Positions 16,260 through 23,751 of a stretch of DNA of 64,000 nt are shown here, one piece after another. The DNA is from Hwanghaeella grinnelliae. GTDB lineage: Bacteria > Pseudomonadota > Alphaproteobacteria > UBA8366 > Aestuariispiraceae. Position 1 is the stretch's first letter, and each line of letters starts with the position of its first letter. The stretch spans positions 992,001 through 1,056,000 of the forward strand of contig NZ_SADE01000001.1 in NCBI RefSeq assembly GCF_004005845.1, given 5' to 3'. A program made the position numbers and the translations under genes. The notes under the pieces were generated by a model. The model was given only the letters and a program-made list of their open reading frames with translations, had not been told where the DNA came from and did no database searches.

Positions 16260-16901
16260 ATGCGACTTTCAAACGTACCGAGTTGGCAATACCTGCTCCG
16301 CGATGTCTTGGAGCTTTATTACATGGGATCCGCCGGCGGCAGCGCGAAGATCCGCACCCATATGGCGGAAGTGCGCCGCGCCTTGGGCAAGGTTTTCGAG
16401 GACGATCCAGAAATCGACTATGGTCCGGCGAAGATGTTGCCGGTCTGCGAACATTTGGACCGGGCGATCAGCAGTTCGACCGGGCTGCGCACCGCCAAGG
16501 TGGCGCGGTCCCTGGAGTCCGTTCGCGGCCTGCTGAACTGGAAATACGGGTATGAAAAGGTGCCGCGCGGGCTGACCCGAAAATACGGATACACCGAAAT
16601 CCTGGGGCCGAACGGCCCCGTGGTCAGCGACAGGATCATCGTCGGATGCGTTCTGTTCGCCCCGAAGACGACCTACCCCGCCCATAGCCATAAGGGGATC
16701 ACGGAAAGCTATGTCTGCATCGCCGGGAATACCTCGGAAAACGATGCCGGCGTTTATGCCCCCGGTTCGCTTATTTTCAACCCGCCGGGACAAATGCACC
16801 GCATCACGACCGCCGATCGCGAGCCCTGCCTGCTGGTCTATGCATGGACCGGCAATCCGGAGGATTTGCGGAATCAGAAGATGAGTTTTTCGAAGAAGTA
16901 G
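16260..16901 (+). CDS. Cupin protein resembling DMSP lyases (DddL/DddQ group)
   Basis: The protein is 213 residues. The C-terminal cupin has H142-S-H144, E149-S-Y151 and H180 (QMHR), ending in LLVYAWTGN. The HxH...ExY...H set with a tyrosine two residues after the glutamate is the metal-binding and catalytic pattern of the cupin DMSP lyases, which cleave dimethylsulfoniopropionate to dimethylsulfide and acrylate. The long helical N-terminal part also matches the DddL/DddQ layout in length. GGTGGAGA precedes the start. The neighbours are sugar genes, so a different substrate is possible. I am fairly sure of the fold and moderately sure of the family. Confidence 0.65.
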   Translation: MRLSNVPSWQYLLRDVLELYYMGSAGGSAKIRTHMAEVRRALGKVFEDDPEIDYGPAKMLPVCEHLDRAISSSTGLRTAKVARSLESVRGLLNWKYGYEKVPRGLTRKYGYTEILGPNGPVVSDRIIVGCVLFAPKTTYPAHSHKGITESYVCIAGNTSENDAGVYAPGSLIFNPPGQMHRITTADREPCLLVYAWTGNPEDLRNQKMSFSKK

Positions 16902-16912
16902 CGCGGCCGGGA

Positions 16913-17923
16913 TCAGAATAAATTAGGAACCGTGATCGACCGGCCGGACTCTGCGCTTTCCCAGGCGGTGAGGCAGATGTTCATGACCTGGAAGACGTCC
17001 TGTGCGCTGACCGCCGGTTCCCGGTGTTCACGGATGGCGGCGATGAAGTCTGGCAGCAGATCGCCTTTCTCTATTCCCGGATAGGGCACGTCGAACGCTG
17101 TCTCGTCTTCCGGCTGGTCGCCGCTGTAAAGGCGGGCGGGGCCGTTGGCGTTTTCGAAACTCAACTTCGTGCCATAGACATTCAAGGTATGGATCTGCCG
17201 CCGTTGCGGGGCGAAGGTCGTCGTCGACTTGGCAAGCAGGTCGCTGTCAAAGCGCAGCAGGCTGACCATCGTGTCGGGGTATTTGAAGGCGCTGTCTCGG
17301 GTGACTTTCTTCGCCGCCATGGCGGTGACCTCGGTGACTTCCTCGCCCGCGATCCAACGCATCAGGTCGATCAGATGGATGCCGCCGCCATAGGTGACGC
17401 AATAGAAGTCCATCTTGCCGCGCCAGCCTTCGGTGATCTTCCACAGGATCTGATGGATGTAATCGCCTTCCATGTAGTGAAGGTCGCCGAAGTCTCCGGC
17501 CCGAACCATGTCCCGGACGCGCTGGAAGCGGGGGCTCTGCCGAAGGATCAGGTTTGAGGCGAGGCGGGTGCCCGCATCCGCCTGCGCGCGCATCACGCGG
17601 TCCAGGTCCGTGCGGTTGAGGACAATCGGCTTTTCGCACATCACATGCAGCCCGGCGTCGAAGGCGGCGACGGCCTGATCCGCATGGGCATCGTCGTAGG
17701 AACAGATCGAGAGCGCATCCAGCTCCGCACCCTCGAGCATGGCGCGGTAGTCTGTATAGCGATCGGCGACGTTCTGACGGTCTGCGACATCTTTCAACTT
17801 GGCGGGATCGGTATCGCAAACGGCCGTGACCTCGACACCGTCGATCTGCCGATAGCCGACGACGTGGCGCTCACCGACGCCAAGGCCGATAATACCAACC
17901 TTGATGGGTTTGATGGGGAACAA
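16913..17923 (-). CDS. Gfo/Idh/MocA-family oxidoreductase
   Basis: The protein is 336 residues from a TTG at 17923, which has AGAAGGAA 8 bases upstream. The GTG at 17950 is possible but has no ribosome-binding site. The Rossmann motif is GIIGLGVGERH near the start, then the family hallmark CEKPI about residue 90. GGGIHLIDLMRWIAG supplies the histidine of the second domain. Such enzymes oxidise sugar alcohols or nucleotide sugars. Its 3' end faces the cupin gene, 12 bases apart. It may take part in the island sugar pathway, for example as a WlbA-type 3-dehydrogenase. Confidence 0.82.
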   Translation of the reverse strand: MFPIKPIKVGIIGLGVGERHVVGYRQIDGVEVTAVCDTDPAKLKDVADRQNVADRYTDYRAMLEGAELDALSICSYDDAHADQAVAAFDAGLHVMCEKPIVLNRTDLDRVMRAQADAGTRLASNLILRQSPRFQRVRDMVRAGDFGDLHYMEGDYIHQILWKITEGWRGKMDFYCVTYGGGIHLIDLMRWIAGEEVTEVTAMAAKKVTRDSAFKYPDTMVSLLRFDSDLLAKSTTTFAPQRRQIHTLNVYGTKLSFENANGPARLYSGDQPEDETAFDVPYPGIEKGDLLPDFIAAIREHREPAVSAQDVFQVMNICLTAWESAESGRSITVPNLF

Positions 17924-18002
17924 CGGGAAGGTTCCTTCTGGTGGCCGCACCGGCTAACGCGCGCCGGCAGAATACCCTAATCCTTACCGGTCGCCAAAGG
18001 CG

Positions 18003-20048
18003 CTACTGAACGATCGTCTCAAGGGTGCCGAACAACTCGTCGACGACGCTCAACACCCGCGCGGTGGCGGCGAAGGAGTTCTGCAGCACGGTCAGCCGTG
18101 CAAGTTCTTCATCCACATTCACACCGACCTCGTCGCGCAACGCTTGGGACAGATTGTCGCGCAGCGTTTCCGAACGGAGCGATTGGCGGGTTGAGATTTC
18201 ACCCTGGCGCGTCACTTCAACAAGGATGCCGGAAGCAAGGCCGGTATAATCCTCGTTCTGGATGTTGATCCCGGAACCAACCACGGCGCGGGCCTCGCTG
18301 TTCAAAGCGGTCAGAACACGGCTGCCGACCAGCAGTTTCACTTCTTCCGCATTCGATGTCAGCGTGTCATTCACCCGGAAATTGACGCGGGAAACATTGC
18401 CTGGTGTTGACCCGGTTTCCGCCTCGAAGAACCGTGCGGCTTCGCCCGTATTCGGGCTGCCTTCCAGAACGGCAACGCCGCCTGACGTGATGAAGCCCAG
18501 GGACGCGAGTGGCGTATTCGCACCATCGGTGATGACCAGCGACCCTTCGGCGCTGGAAATTTCCAGAAAGCCGTTGGCATTCAATTCCGCGCGGACGCCT
18601 TCGACATCGTTCAAGGCGGCGATCAGATCGCCCGCGGTCTGCGCCTCACCGGCGCCTGTTCCGATCGTGATCGTCGTCGCGCCGGCGCCGGCGGCGGTGA
18701 CTGTGAAGGTCGACGGATCAGTCAAGCCTGTCGTGGCGATCAAGTCCGTCGTCGTCGTCAGTGCCGTCGAGCCGACCCCGATTTCGTTCTGATACGCGCG
18801 GGCGAAACTGACGGCGACATTCTGCGCAAAGGTCTGCGGGCTGCTGCTGACGATACCCAACCCCGCGGCGGCGCCGTCCGGGTCGGTGATGGTAAGGGCG
18901 CCCGCATTCGACATGATCACGACCTGGCCATGGGAATCGATACGGGCATCCACGTTGGTCAGGGCATCCAGTGCGGCGACCAGGGAGGCCGCGGTCTGGT
19001 TGGCGCCGACGGTCACTGTCTGGTTGCTGCCGCCGACATTGATCGTAATGACGTCACCGGCATCCACGCCGGTGAACGTGGTGATGTCCGTGTCGCTTTC
19101 CACGAATTGCGTACCGCGCGCCTGGGCGACGGAAACATCGACGAAGGAAAAGGTGAGCTCGTCGAGCTGGTCGCGCAATTTCTGGATCGGCGCGACACCG
19201 TTCTGAGTGCTCTGAAGCGATGTCCCGTCGGTGCGCAAAAGATTGATTTCCGCGGCGAGGCGGCCGTCGGTCAATTGGCTGGACAGATCGTTCGATCCTG
19301 ATCCCGTCTTGGTCAGGGTGAAGTCCGCTTCGTTGAAGGTGAACTCCGATGCCGTCGAGTCGACAAGGTCTAGGCCCGTTGTCGTGTAGACGGCAACCGA
19401 CCCGTCCGACTTATTCAGCACCTGGATATCGAAGACCTCCGCAACCTTCAGGATTTCCGCGTCGCGCAGGTTTTCCAGTTCGGCGGTCGGACGGAACGAG
19501 GCTTTCTCGTTGATGATGGAATCGTTCAACCGTTCGATTTCGGCCAAGGCGTCATTCACGTCGCCGATCGTGTCCCGCAGGTTGGTGCGGATTTGACGTT
19601 CAATAACGTCCAGGCCGTCGGAAAGCCGTTGAATTTCGATGGCGACGGATTGGCCGAGCAAAACCACATCGGTACGTGCCGCGTCGTTTTCCGGGGCTGC
19701 TTCAAAGGCTTTCCAAGCGCTTCGGAATTCCTCGATAGCATCCGTAAGGGGCGTCTGTCCGGTCAGAGTTCCGGTCAGCTGTTCGATAAGCTCGTAGGCT
19801 TCGTTGCGGGCCGAACTGGCCGCGGCGGTGTTAATTTCGCCCAGCAATTCGTTCCGCAGACCGACATTCACCCGCCGAATGATCTCGGCAATACGAACGC
19901 CGCCATTGGTGACGTCTGAGAAGATCGCTTCCTGGGTGTTGTAGTCCTTGTTGGTCGCGTTGGCGACGTTCTGCGAAGTGACGTTAACCGCCGTGTTGAT
20001 CGAGTTGAGGCTCGATATGGCGGATTGCAGCGCGGCTGTAAGTGTCAT
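18003..20048 (-). CDS. flgK: Flagellar hook-associated protein 1 FlgK
   Basis: The protein is 681 residues. The N-terminal D0 region reads LQSAISSLNSINTAVNVTSQ then NVANATNKDY, the rod/hook/HAP signature. A large inner region (about 300-600) contains repeated Ig-like, Thr/Ala-rich segments with DVITINVGGSNQ and ATTITIGTGAGEAQ, probably surface-exposed domains. The C-terminal D0 is LTVLQNSFAATARVLSVVDE. It forms the first hook-filament junction ring. It has its own sigma-54-type promoter (20098-20113). flgL does not follow directly, which is unusual. Confidence 0.93.
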   Translation of the reverse strand: MTLTAALQSAISSLNSINTAVNVTSQNVANATNKDYNTQEAIFSDVTNGGVRIAEIIRRVNVGLRNELLGEINTAAASSARNEAYELIEQLTGTLTGQTPLTDAIEEFRSAWKAFEAAPENDAARTDVVLLGQSVAIEIQRLSDGLDVIERQIRTNLRDTIGDVNDALAEIERLNDSIINEKASFRPTAELENLRDAEILKVAEVFDIQVLNKSDGSVAVYTTTGLDLVDSTASEFTFNEADFTLTKTGSGSNDLSSQLTDGRLAAEINLLRTDGTSLQSTQNGVAPIQKLRDQLDELTFSFVDVSVAQARGTQFVESDTDITTFTGVDAGDVITINVGGSNQTVTVGANQTAASLVAALDALTNVDARIDSHGQVVIMSNAGALTITDPDGAAAGLGIVSSSPQTFAQNVAVSFARAYQNEIGVGSTALTTTTDLIATTGLTDPSTFTVTAAGAGATTITIGTGAGEAQTAGDLIAALNDVEGVRAELNANGFLEISSAEGSLVITDGANTPLASLGFITSGGVAVLEGSPNTGEAARFFEAETGSTPGNVSRVNFRVNDTLTSNAEEVKLLVGSRVLTALNSEARAVVGSGINIQNEDYTGLASGILVEVTRQGEISTRQSLRSETLRDNLSQALRDEVGVNVDEELARLTVLQNSFAATARVLSVVDELFGTLETIVQ

Positions 20049-20097
20049 GGTGCAGAGCCCGGTAATGGTTGTCCGAAACTACGGTCGGACTCTCCAT

Positions 20098-20113
20098 TGC
20101 AAAGGCCGGACCA
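20098..20113 (-). promoter_or_regulatory. Sigma-54-type promoter for flgK
   Basis: On the minus strand this is TGGTCC-N5-TTGCA with correct spacing and an intact -12 element. It lies about 50 bases upstream of the flgK ATG, in the 88-base gap after flgN. Confidence 0.5.
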
Positions 20114-20136
20114 GTTTGGGATCCGTCGCTATGAAA

Positions 20137-20679
20137 CTAGAGTGTTTCGTTCACGGCGACCGGAGCACTGGCCTTGGATGTATAGGAAACCGCGCCTTTG
20201 TTGCCGTAACCCTGGACCGGCTGCGCCATTTTGCGGGCGACATCGGACATAACGCGCATGACTTGCTCGCTTGAGCGCACCATGGCGTCGAGTTTTATTT
20301 CGTTCTCCCTCAGCGCGGCGTCGAAAACCTTCGCCCGGTCCAGAATTTCAGCTTTCCGGTCCGGCGATATTTCCGCCATCAAGGCGCTTAAATTGCCGGT
20401 CTGCCGCAACATCGCTTCGTACTCGGCAAAAAGGCCCTGCTTCTCGGCAACGACCGGCCCCAGGTCCCGTGAGCGCGGTTTGTCGAGCAAGGCGTTTTCA
20501 CGGTCCAAGACGCTGATTAGCTTGTCCACAAGATTGATCATCGCGATCGCGCGAACATTGGCCGCGGCCTGGGCGTCCGTGGCGTCTCCGCCAGCTGAGG
20601 TGCCTGCTCCCGTCGTCGCATCCTGCGTCGCTTGATTGGCGAGATACGGGTTGGACGTTTCTTTCGACATGTCGGTCAT
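20137..20679 (-). CDS. flgN: FlgN-like flagellar export chaperone
   Basis: The protein is 180 residues. The predicted all-helical core runs from about residue 45 to 150, with INLVDKLISVLDRENALLDK, VVAEKQGLFAEYEAMLRQTG and MVRSSEQVMRVMSDVARKMA. This matches the FlgN pattern of a Glu-rich helical hairpin. FlgN escorts FlgK and FlgL to the export gate, and flgK is the next gene. The flanks are low-complexity. Its ATG overlaps the flgJ stop (ATGA), so translation is coupled. Confidence 0.8.
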   Translation of the reverse strand: MTDMSKETSNPYLANQATQDATTGAGTSAGGDATDAQAAANVRAIAMINLVDKLISVLDRENALLDKPRSRDLGPVVAEKQGLFAEYEAMLRQTGNLSALMAEISPDRKAEILDRAKVFDAALRENEIKLDAMVRSSEQVMRVMSDVARKMAQPVQGYGNKGAVSYTSKASAPVAVNETL

Positions 20680-21005
20680 TGGTTTGCCAGCTCCTGCATG
20701 CGGATGATTTCCGTACTCACCATTTTTGCGACACCGATACCGCCTTGTTCGGCGATTGATTTGCCGTATTCCTGGTGCAGCAGGCCACGATATGTTTTTT
20801 CCGCTTCGCCGCCGCCGAACATGCCGTCCACCTCTATGCCCGCATACATCTGGTCCAGCATATTGGCGATGAAGAAGGATTCGAATTCCTTGGCGGCACC
20901 TTCCGGGTCTTTCCGCGATTTGGCGGAGTCGAGTGTGGCGCTTGCCGGGCGGTAAATACCGCTGGTCGCCATTTCGAAGGCTTGGTTTGGCAGGATGTCG
21001 CTCAT
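20676..21005 (-). CDS. flgJ: Rod-binding protein FlgJ (N-terminal domain only)
   Basis: The protein is 109 residues from ATG 21005, which overlaps the flgI stop (TGATG). The core AAKEFESFFIANMLDQMYAG followed by GGGEAEKTYRGLLHQEYGKS is the rod-binding domain of FlgJ. The C-terminal muramidase domain of enterobacterial FlgJ is absent, as is normal for alphaproteobacteria. It helps rod assembly in the periplasm and lies in the flgI-flgJ-flgN order. Confidence 0.9.
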   Translation of the reverse strand: MSDILPNQAFEMATSGIYRPASATLDSAKSRKDPEGAAKEFESFFIANMLDQMYAGIEVDGMFGGGEAEKTYRGLLHQEYGKSIAEQGGIGVAKMVSTEIIRMQELANQ

Positions 21006-22174
21006 CACATCACCTCGATATCGGCTTGCAGGGCGCCGGCGAATTTTATCGCCTGCAGGATGGTGATCATGTCGCGTGGGCCGATGCCGAGCGCGTTCAA
21101 CCCGTTGACGACCTCTTGCAGGCTGACGCCCGTACTTAAGACAGTCAGCCGTTGATCCCCGCCTTCGTCGATTTCGATGTTGGTGCGGTCTACGGTTTCG
21201 GTCGTACCGGTGTTGGAGAAGGGCAGGGGCTGTGACACCTGCGGTGTCTCGGTGATGCGGATCGTCAGACTGCCCTGGGCAATGGCGACTTGGTTGATGC
21301 GCACATTTTCGCCCATCACGATCACGCCTGATTGCTCGTCGATAACGACCCGGGCAATCTGGTCGGGTTCGACACGCAATTGTTCGATATCGGTAATCAT
21401 CTCGACGACCCGGCCATTATAGGCATCCGGGATGTCCATTTCGATTGTTCCCGGGTCCAGGACACGCGTCGTTTCCAAGCCGACAAAGGCGTTTATGGCC
21501 CGACTGACCCGCCGCGCGGTGGTGAAGTCCGGGTTGCGGAGGGTCATTTTTACCCGCTGCAGGTCTTCCAGCCTGAAATTGATTTCACGCTCGACGATGG
21601 CCCCGTTTGCAATGCGGGCGCTTGTCGGCACCCCTTTGATAACCGTTTCCGCCGCCCCTTGGGCGGAAAAGCCGCCGACGGCGAGTGTTCCCTGCGCAAC
21701 GGCATAAATTTCGCCATCTGCGCCGACAAGTGGCGTCACCAGCAAGGTGCCGCCCAGCAAACTGCTTGCATCACCCAAGGCGGATGCATTCACGTCGATC
21801 CGCGCCCCTTGCCGCGAAAACGGCGGCAGGGTGGCCGTGACCATGACGGCCGCGACGTTATTTGTATCCAGCGCATCGTCATCGGCGTTAACGCCCAGGC
21901 GTTGAAGCATTCCGATCAGGCTTTCCCGCGTGAAGATCGCGGAATTCAGTCCGTCGCCGGTCCCGTTCAGGCCGACGACCAAGCCATAACCGACGAGCAT
22001 GTTGTCCCGGACGCCTTCGAAATCGACGATGTCCTTGATGCGCGATTGGCTGAAGCCGGGGCTGGCCCATAGCAGGGCGATGGCAAAGACAGCTAATACC
22101 ATGGCGCTCCGGCGGACGGACGCCCCGAAAAAGGCGCGTCCGGAATGGCTGCGGTGGTGAGGGTAGGTGAACAT
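21005..22174 (-). CDS. flgI: Flagellar P-ring protein FlgI
   Basis: The protein is 389 residues with a long N-terminal signal region (hydrophobic stretch about residues 24-40, ending near PGFSQS). The mature part has RIKDIVDFEGVRDNMLVGYG, LVVGLNGTGDGLNS and MVTATLPPFSRQGARIDV, all diagnostic for FlgI. It polymerises into the periplasmic P-ring around the rod. It is the first gene of the flgI-flgJ-flgN set and has a sigma-54-type promoter about 45 bases upstream. fliX is divergent. Confidence 0.96.
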   Translation of the reverse strand: MFTYPHHRSHSGRAFFGASVRRSAMVLAVFAIALLWASPGFSQSRIKDIVDFEGVRDNMLVGYGLVVGLNGTGDGLNSAIFTRESLIGMLQRLGVNADDDALDTNNVAAVMVTATLPPFSRQGARIDVNASALGDASSLLGGTLLVTPLVGADGEIYAVAQGTLAVGGFSAQGAAETVIKGVPTSARIANGAIVEREINFRLEDLQRVKMTLRNPDFTTARRVSRAINAFVGLETTRVLDPGTIEMDIPDAYNGRVVEMITDIEQLRVEPDQIARVVIDEQSGVIVMGENVRINQVAIAQGSLTIRITETPQVSQPLPFSNTGTTETVDRTNIEIDEGGDQRLTVLSTGVSLQEVVNGLNALGIGPRDMITILQAIKFAGALQADIEVM

Positions 22175-22218
22175 TCCTGCCTCGCATCTCTCAAAATAAT
22201 CTCTCTCACGCCTTTCAA

Positions 22219-22234
22219 TGCGAATAGCGTGCCA
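22219..22234 (-). promoter_or_regulatory. Sigma-54-type promoter for flgI operon
   Basis: On the minus strand this is TGGCAC-N5-TCGCA: a perfect -24 element, correct spacing and one mismatch at -12. It is about 45 bases from the flgI ATG. FliX, encoded divergently, is known in Caulobacter to act on the sigma-54 activator FlbD, which fits this context. Confidence 0.6.
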
Positions 22235-22447
22235 TCGTCTGTCGAATCTTAGGGTTTTGATATTTATAGATAATTTGCCCGGCGCTGCGGGGGTCGAATT
22301 GCCGTTCTCCGATAGGGGGCGTTATCGGTGGGGATGCGGGCAAATTCTTCCGCCTTGGCGCCGGATATTGATGGCGGTCCTTTCCCGATAGCGGGAATCC
22401 GGTTAGGTTTCAGGACGGTACGGCAGTTTATTCAGGAATTACGGGAT

Positions 22448-22906
22448 ATGAAGGTCGAAGGACCAAGAAAGAGTAACGCCACGACAGGCGCTAAGAAGGC
22501 CGGGGCGGCAAAGCGCGCCGGCGGTGCATCCTTCGCGTCTTCGCTCGATCCGTCCGGCGGCTCTGACGGGATAGAGAAGACGGCGCCGGCTGCCGGTGGC
22601 CTTGTTGGCGCCGTCGACGCCTTGATCGCGCTTCAAGAAGTCGACGCACCCGATGGCACCGAAGGTGAGGCGGGTTATGACGGCGACCGGGAGCAGCGGG
22701 CCCGGAAATGGGGCCAGGAAATGCTCGACGGGTTGGATGAAATTCGGGTCGGCCTGCTGTTGGGACGGATTCCGGTCCAACGCTTGAACGAAATCGCCAA
22801 TGCTGCGTCCCGCGGGAAGACACAGTCGAACGATCCGCGATTGGCGGCGGTCCTTGAGGAAATCGAGGTGCGAGCCCTGGTCGAACTGGCCAAATTACAG
22901 CGGTAA
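22448..22906 (+). CDS. fliX: Flagellar assembly regulator FliX
   Basis: The protein is 152 residues from ATG 22448 (MKVEGP, AGGAAT upstream); the longer frame from 22328 is rejected. The N-terminal third is low-complexity and rich in Ala, Gly and Lys. The conserved C-terminal part is GQEMLDGLDEIRVGLLLGRI followed by LAAVLEEIEVRALVELAKLQ, which is the FliX family. In Caulobacter FliX links early basal-body assembly to FlbD activity and late gene expression. Its position divergent from flgI is the usual alphaproteobacterial layout. Confidence 0.88.
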   Translation: MKVEGPRKSNATTGAKKAGAAKRAGGASFASSLDPSGGSDGIEKTAPAAGGLVGAVDALIALQEVDAPDGTEGEAGYDGDREQRARKWGQEMLDGLDEIRVGLLLGRIPVQRLNEIANAASRGKTQSNDPRLAAVLEEIEVRALVELAKLQR

Positions 22907-23049
22907 TACGTTCCGTATTGGGGAATTCTCCATGAGGAAAAACTTTGTTTACCGTGAAAATTTTTCATTGTGTTTGAGGGACCGACGCCCTATACCCGCC
23001 GCGCGAGGGAATTAAGATCACTTTCCGTAGCGTGGGTTAGGAGTAGGTT

Positions 23050-23517
23050 ATGTCGTCTGGCCAGTCTACAGGTTCCGCACAAAGCAAGAGTTCCCATCTT
23101 TCCGCTACATTGCTTCCCCCTGATTACCAGCCGTCCGATGAAGAAGAGTTCATGAACCCTCTTCAGCAGGAATACTTCCGTCAGAAGTTGCTGCGCTGGC
23201 GGGTTGAGCTGTTGCGTGAATCCTCGGACACCTTGGAAAGCATGCAGGAAGAAAATCTCGCCCAACCGGATTTAACCGACCGGGCGAGTATGGAAACCGA
23301 CCGAAGCATCGAATTGCGGACACGGGATCGTGAGCGCAAGCTGATCGCCAAAATCGATGAAGCGCTTCAGCGCATCGTGGACGGTATCTACGGATACTGC
23401 GAAGAAACCGGCGATCCGATCTCTCTGCGTCGACTGGAAGCGCGGCCGATCGCAACGTTGTCGTTGGAAGCGCAAGAGCGTCACGAAAGAGCGGAGCGGA
23501 CCCGCCGGGACGACTGA
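23050..23517 (+). CDS. dksA: DksA-type RNA polymerase-binding regulator
   Basis: The protein is 155 residues. The coiled coil (about residues 40-110: FRQKLLRWRVELLRESSDTL onward) is followed by the C-terminal zinc-finger region GIYGYCEETGDPISLRRLEA. Only one of the four zinc cysteines remains; the second pair is replaced by LSLEAQE, as in many alphaproteobacterial DksA proteins. The secondary-channel acidic residues are in the coiled-coil tip (DRASMETDRS). It modulates transcription with ppGpp, including rRNA and flagellar genes. It is monocistronic with a strong terminator. Confidence 0.93.
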   Translation: MSSGQSTGSAQSKSSHLSATLLPPDYQPSDEEEFMNPLQQEYFRQKLLRWRVELLRESSDTLESMQEENLAQPDLTDRASMETDRSIELRTRDRERKLIAKIDEALQRIVDGIYGYCEETGDPISLRRLEARPIATLSLEAQERHERAERTRRDD

Positions 23518-23558
23518 TTCCGTAAATCACGGGTCGGCCGGTTGCCGGTGAGATTTCT

Positions 23559-23587
23559 GGGCGGGGTTTTCCCCGCCCTTTTCTTTT
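23559..23587 (+). terminator. Intrinsic terminator of dksA
   Basis: GGGCGGGG, loop TTTT, CCCCGCCC, then a T-rich run (TTTTCTTTT). The stem is a perfect 8 bp. Confidence 0.92.
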
Positions 23588-23629
23588 GCCATCTCTTTGC
23601 GTCCCCTGGTTCTTGTCACAGTTTTTTGC

Positions 23630-23647
23630 GCTTCATCGGGCTGTCAT
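23630..23647 (+). promoter_or_regulatory. Possible Pho box upstream of phoD
   Basis: GCTTCAT-CGGG-CTGTCAT resembles the PhoB site CTGTCAT-N4-CTGTCAT. The second half is perfect and the first has four of seven matches. A third copy-like TTGTCAC is at 23613-23619. It is 105 bases upstream of phoD. Confidence 0.4.
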
Positions 23648-23751
23648 GGATTCTTCCCGGTTCGGACTCGGGGTTGTAACGGGGCCTACATCCGGCCGTC
23701 ACGGACGCGCTCATAGGGTGCGGTCCTCTTTACGAACCGGGAGTTCAATCC

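Noticed and set aside
22328-22447. 40-residue upstream extension of FliX
   Set aside because: The extension is unlike FliX, and the MKVEGP start has an AGGAAT ribosome-binding site and matches the family N-terminus.
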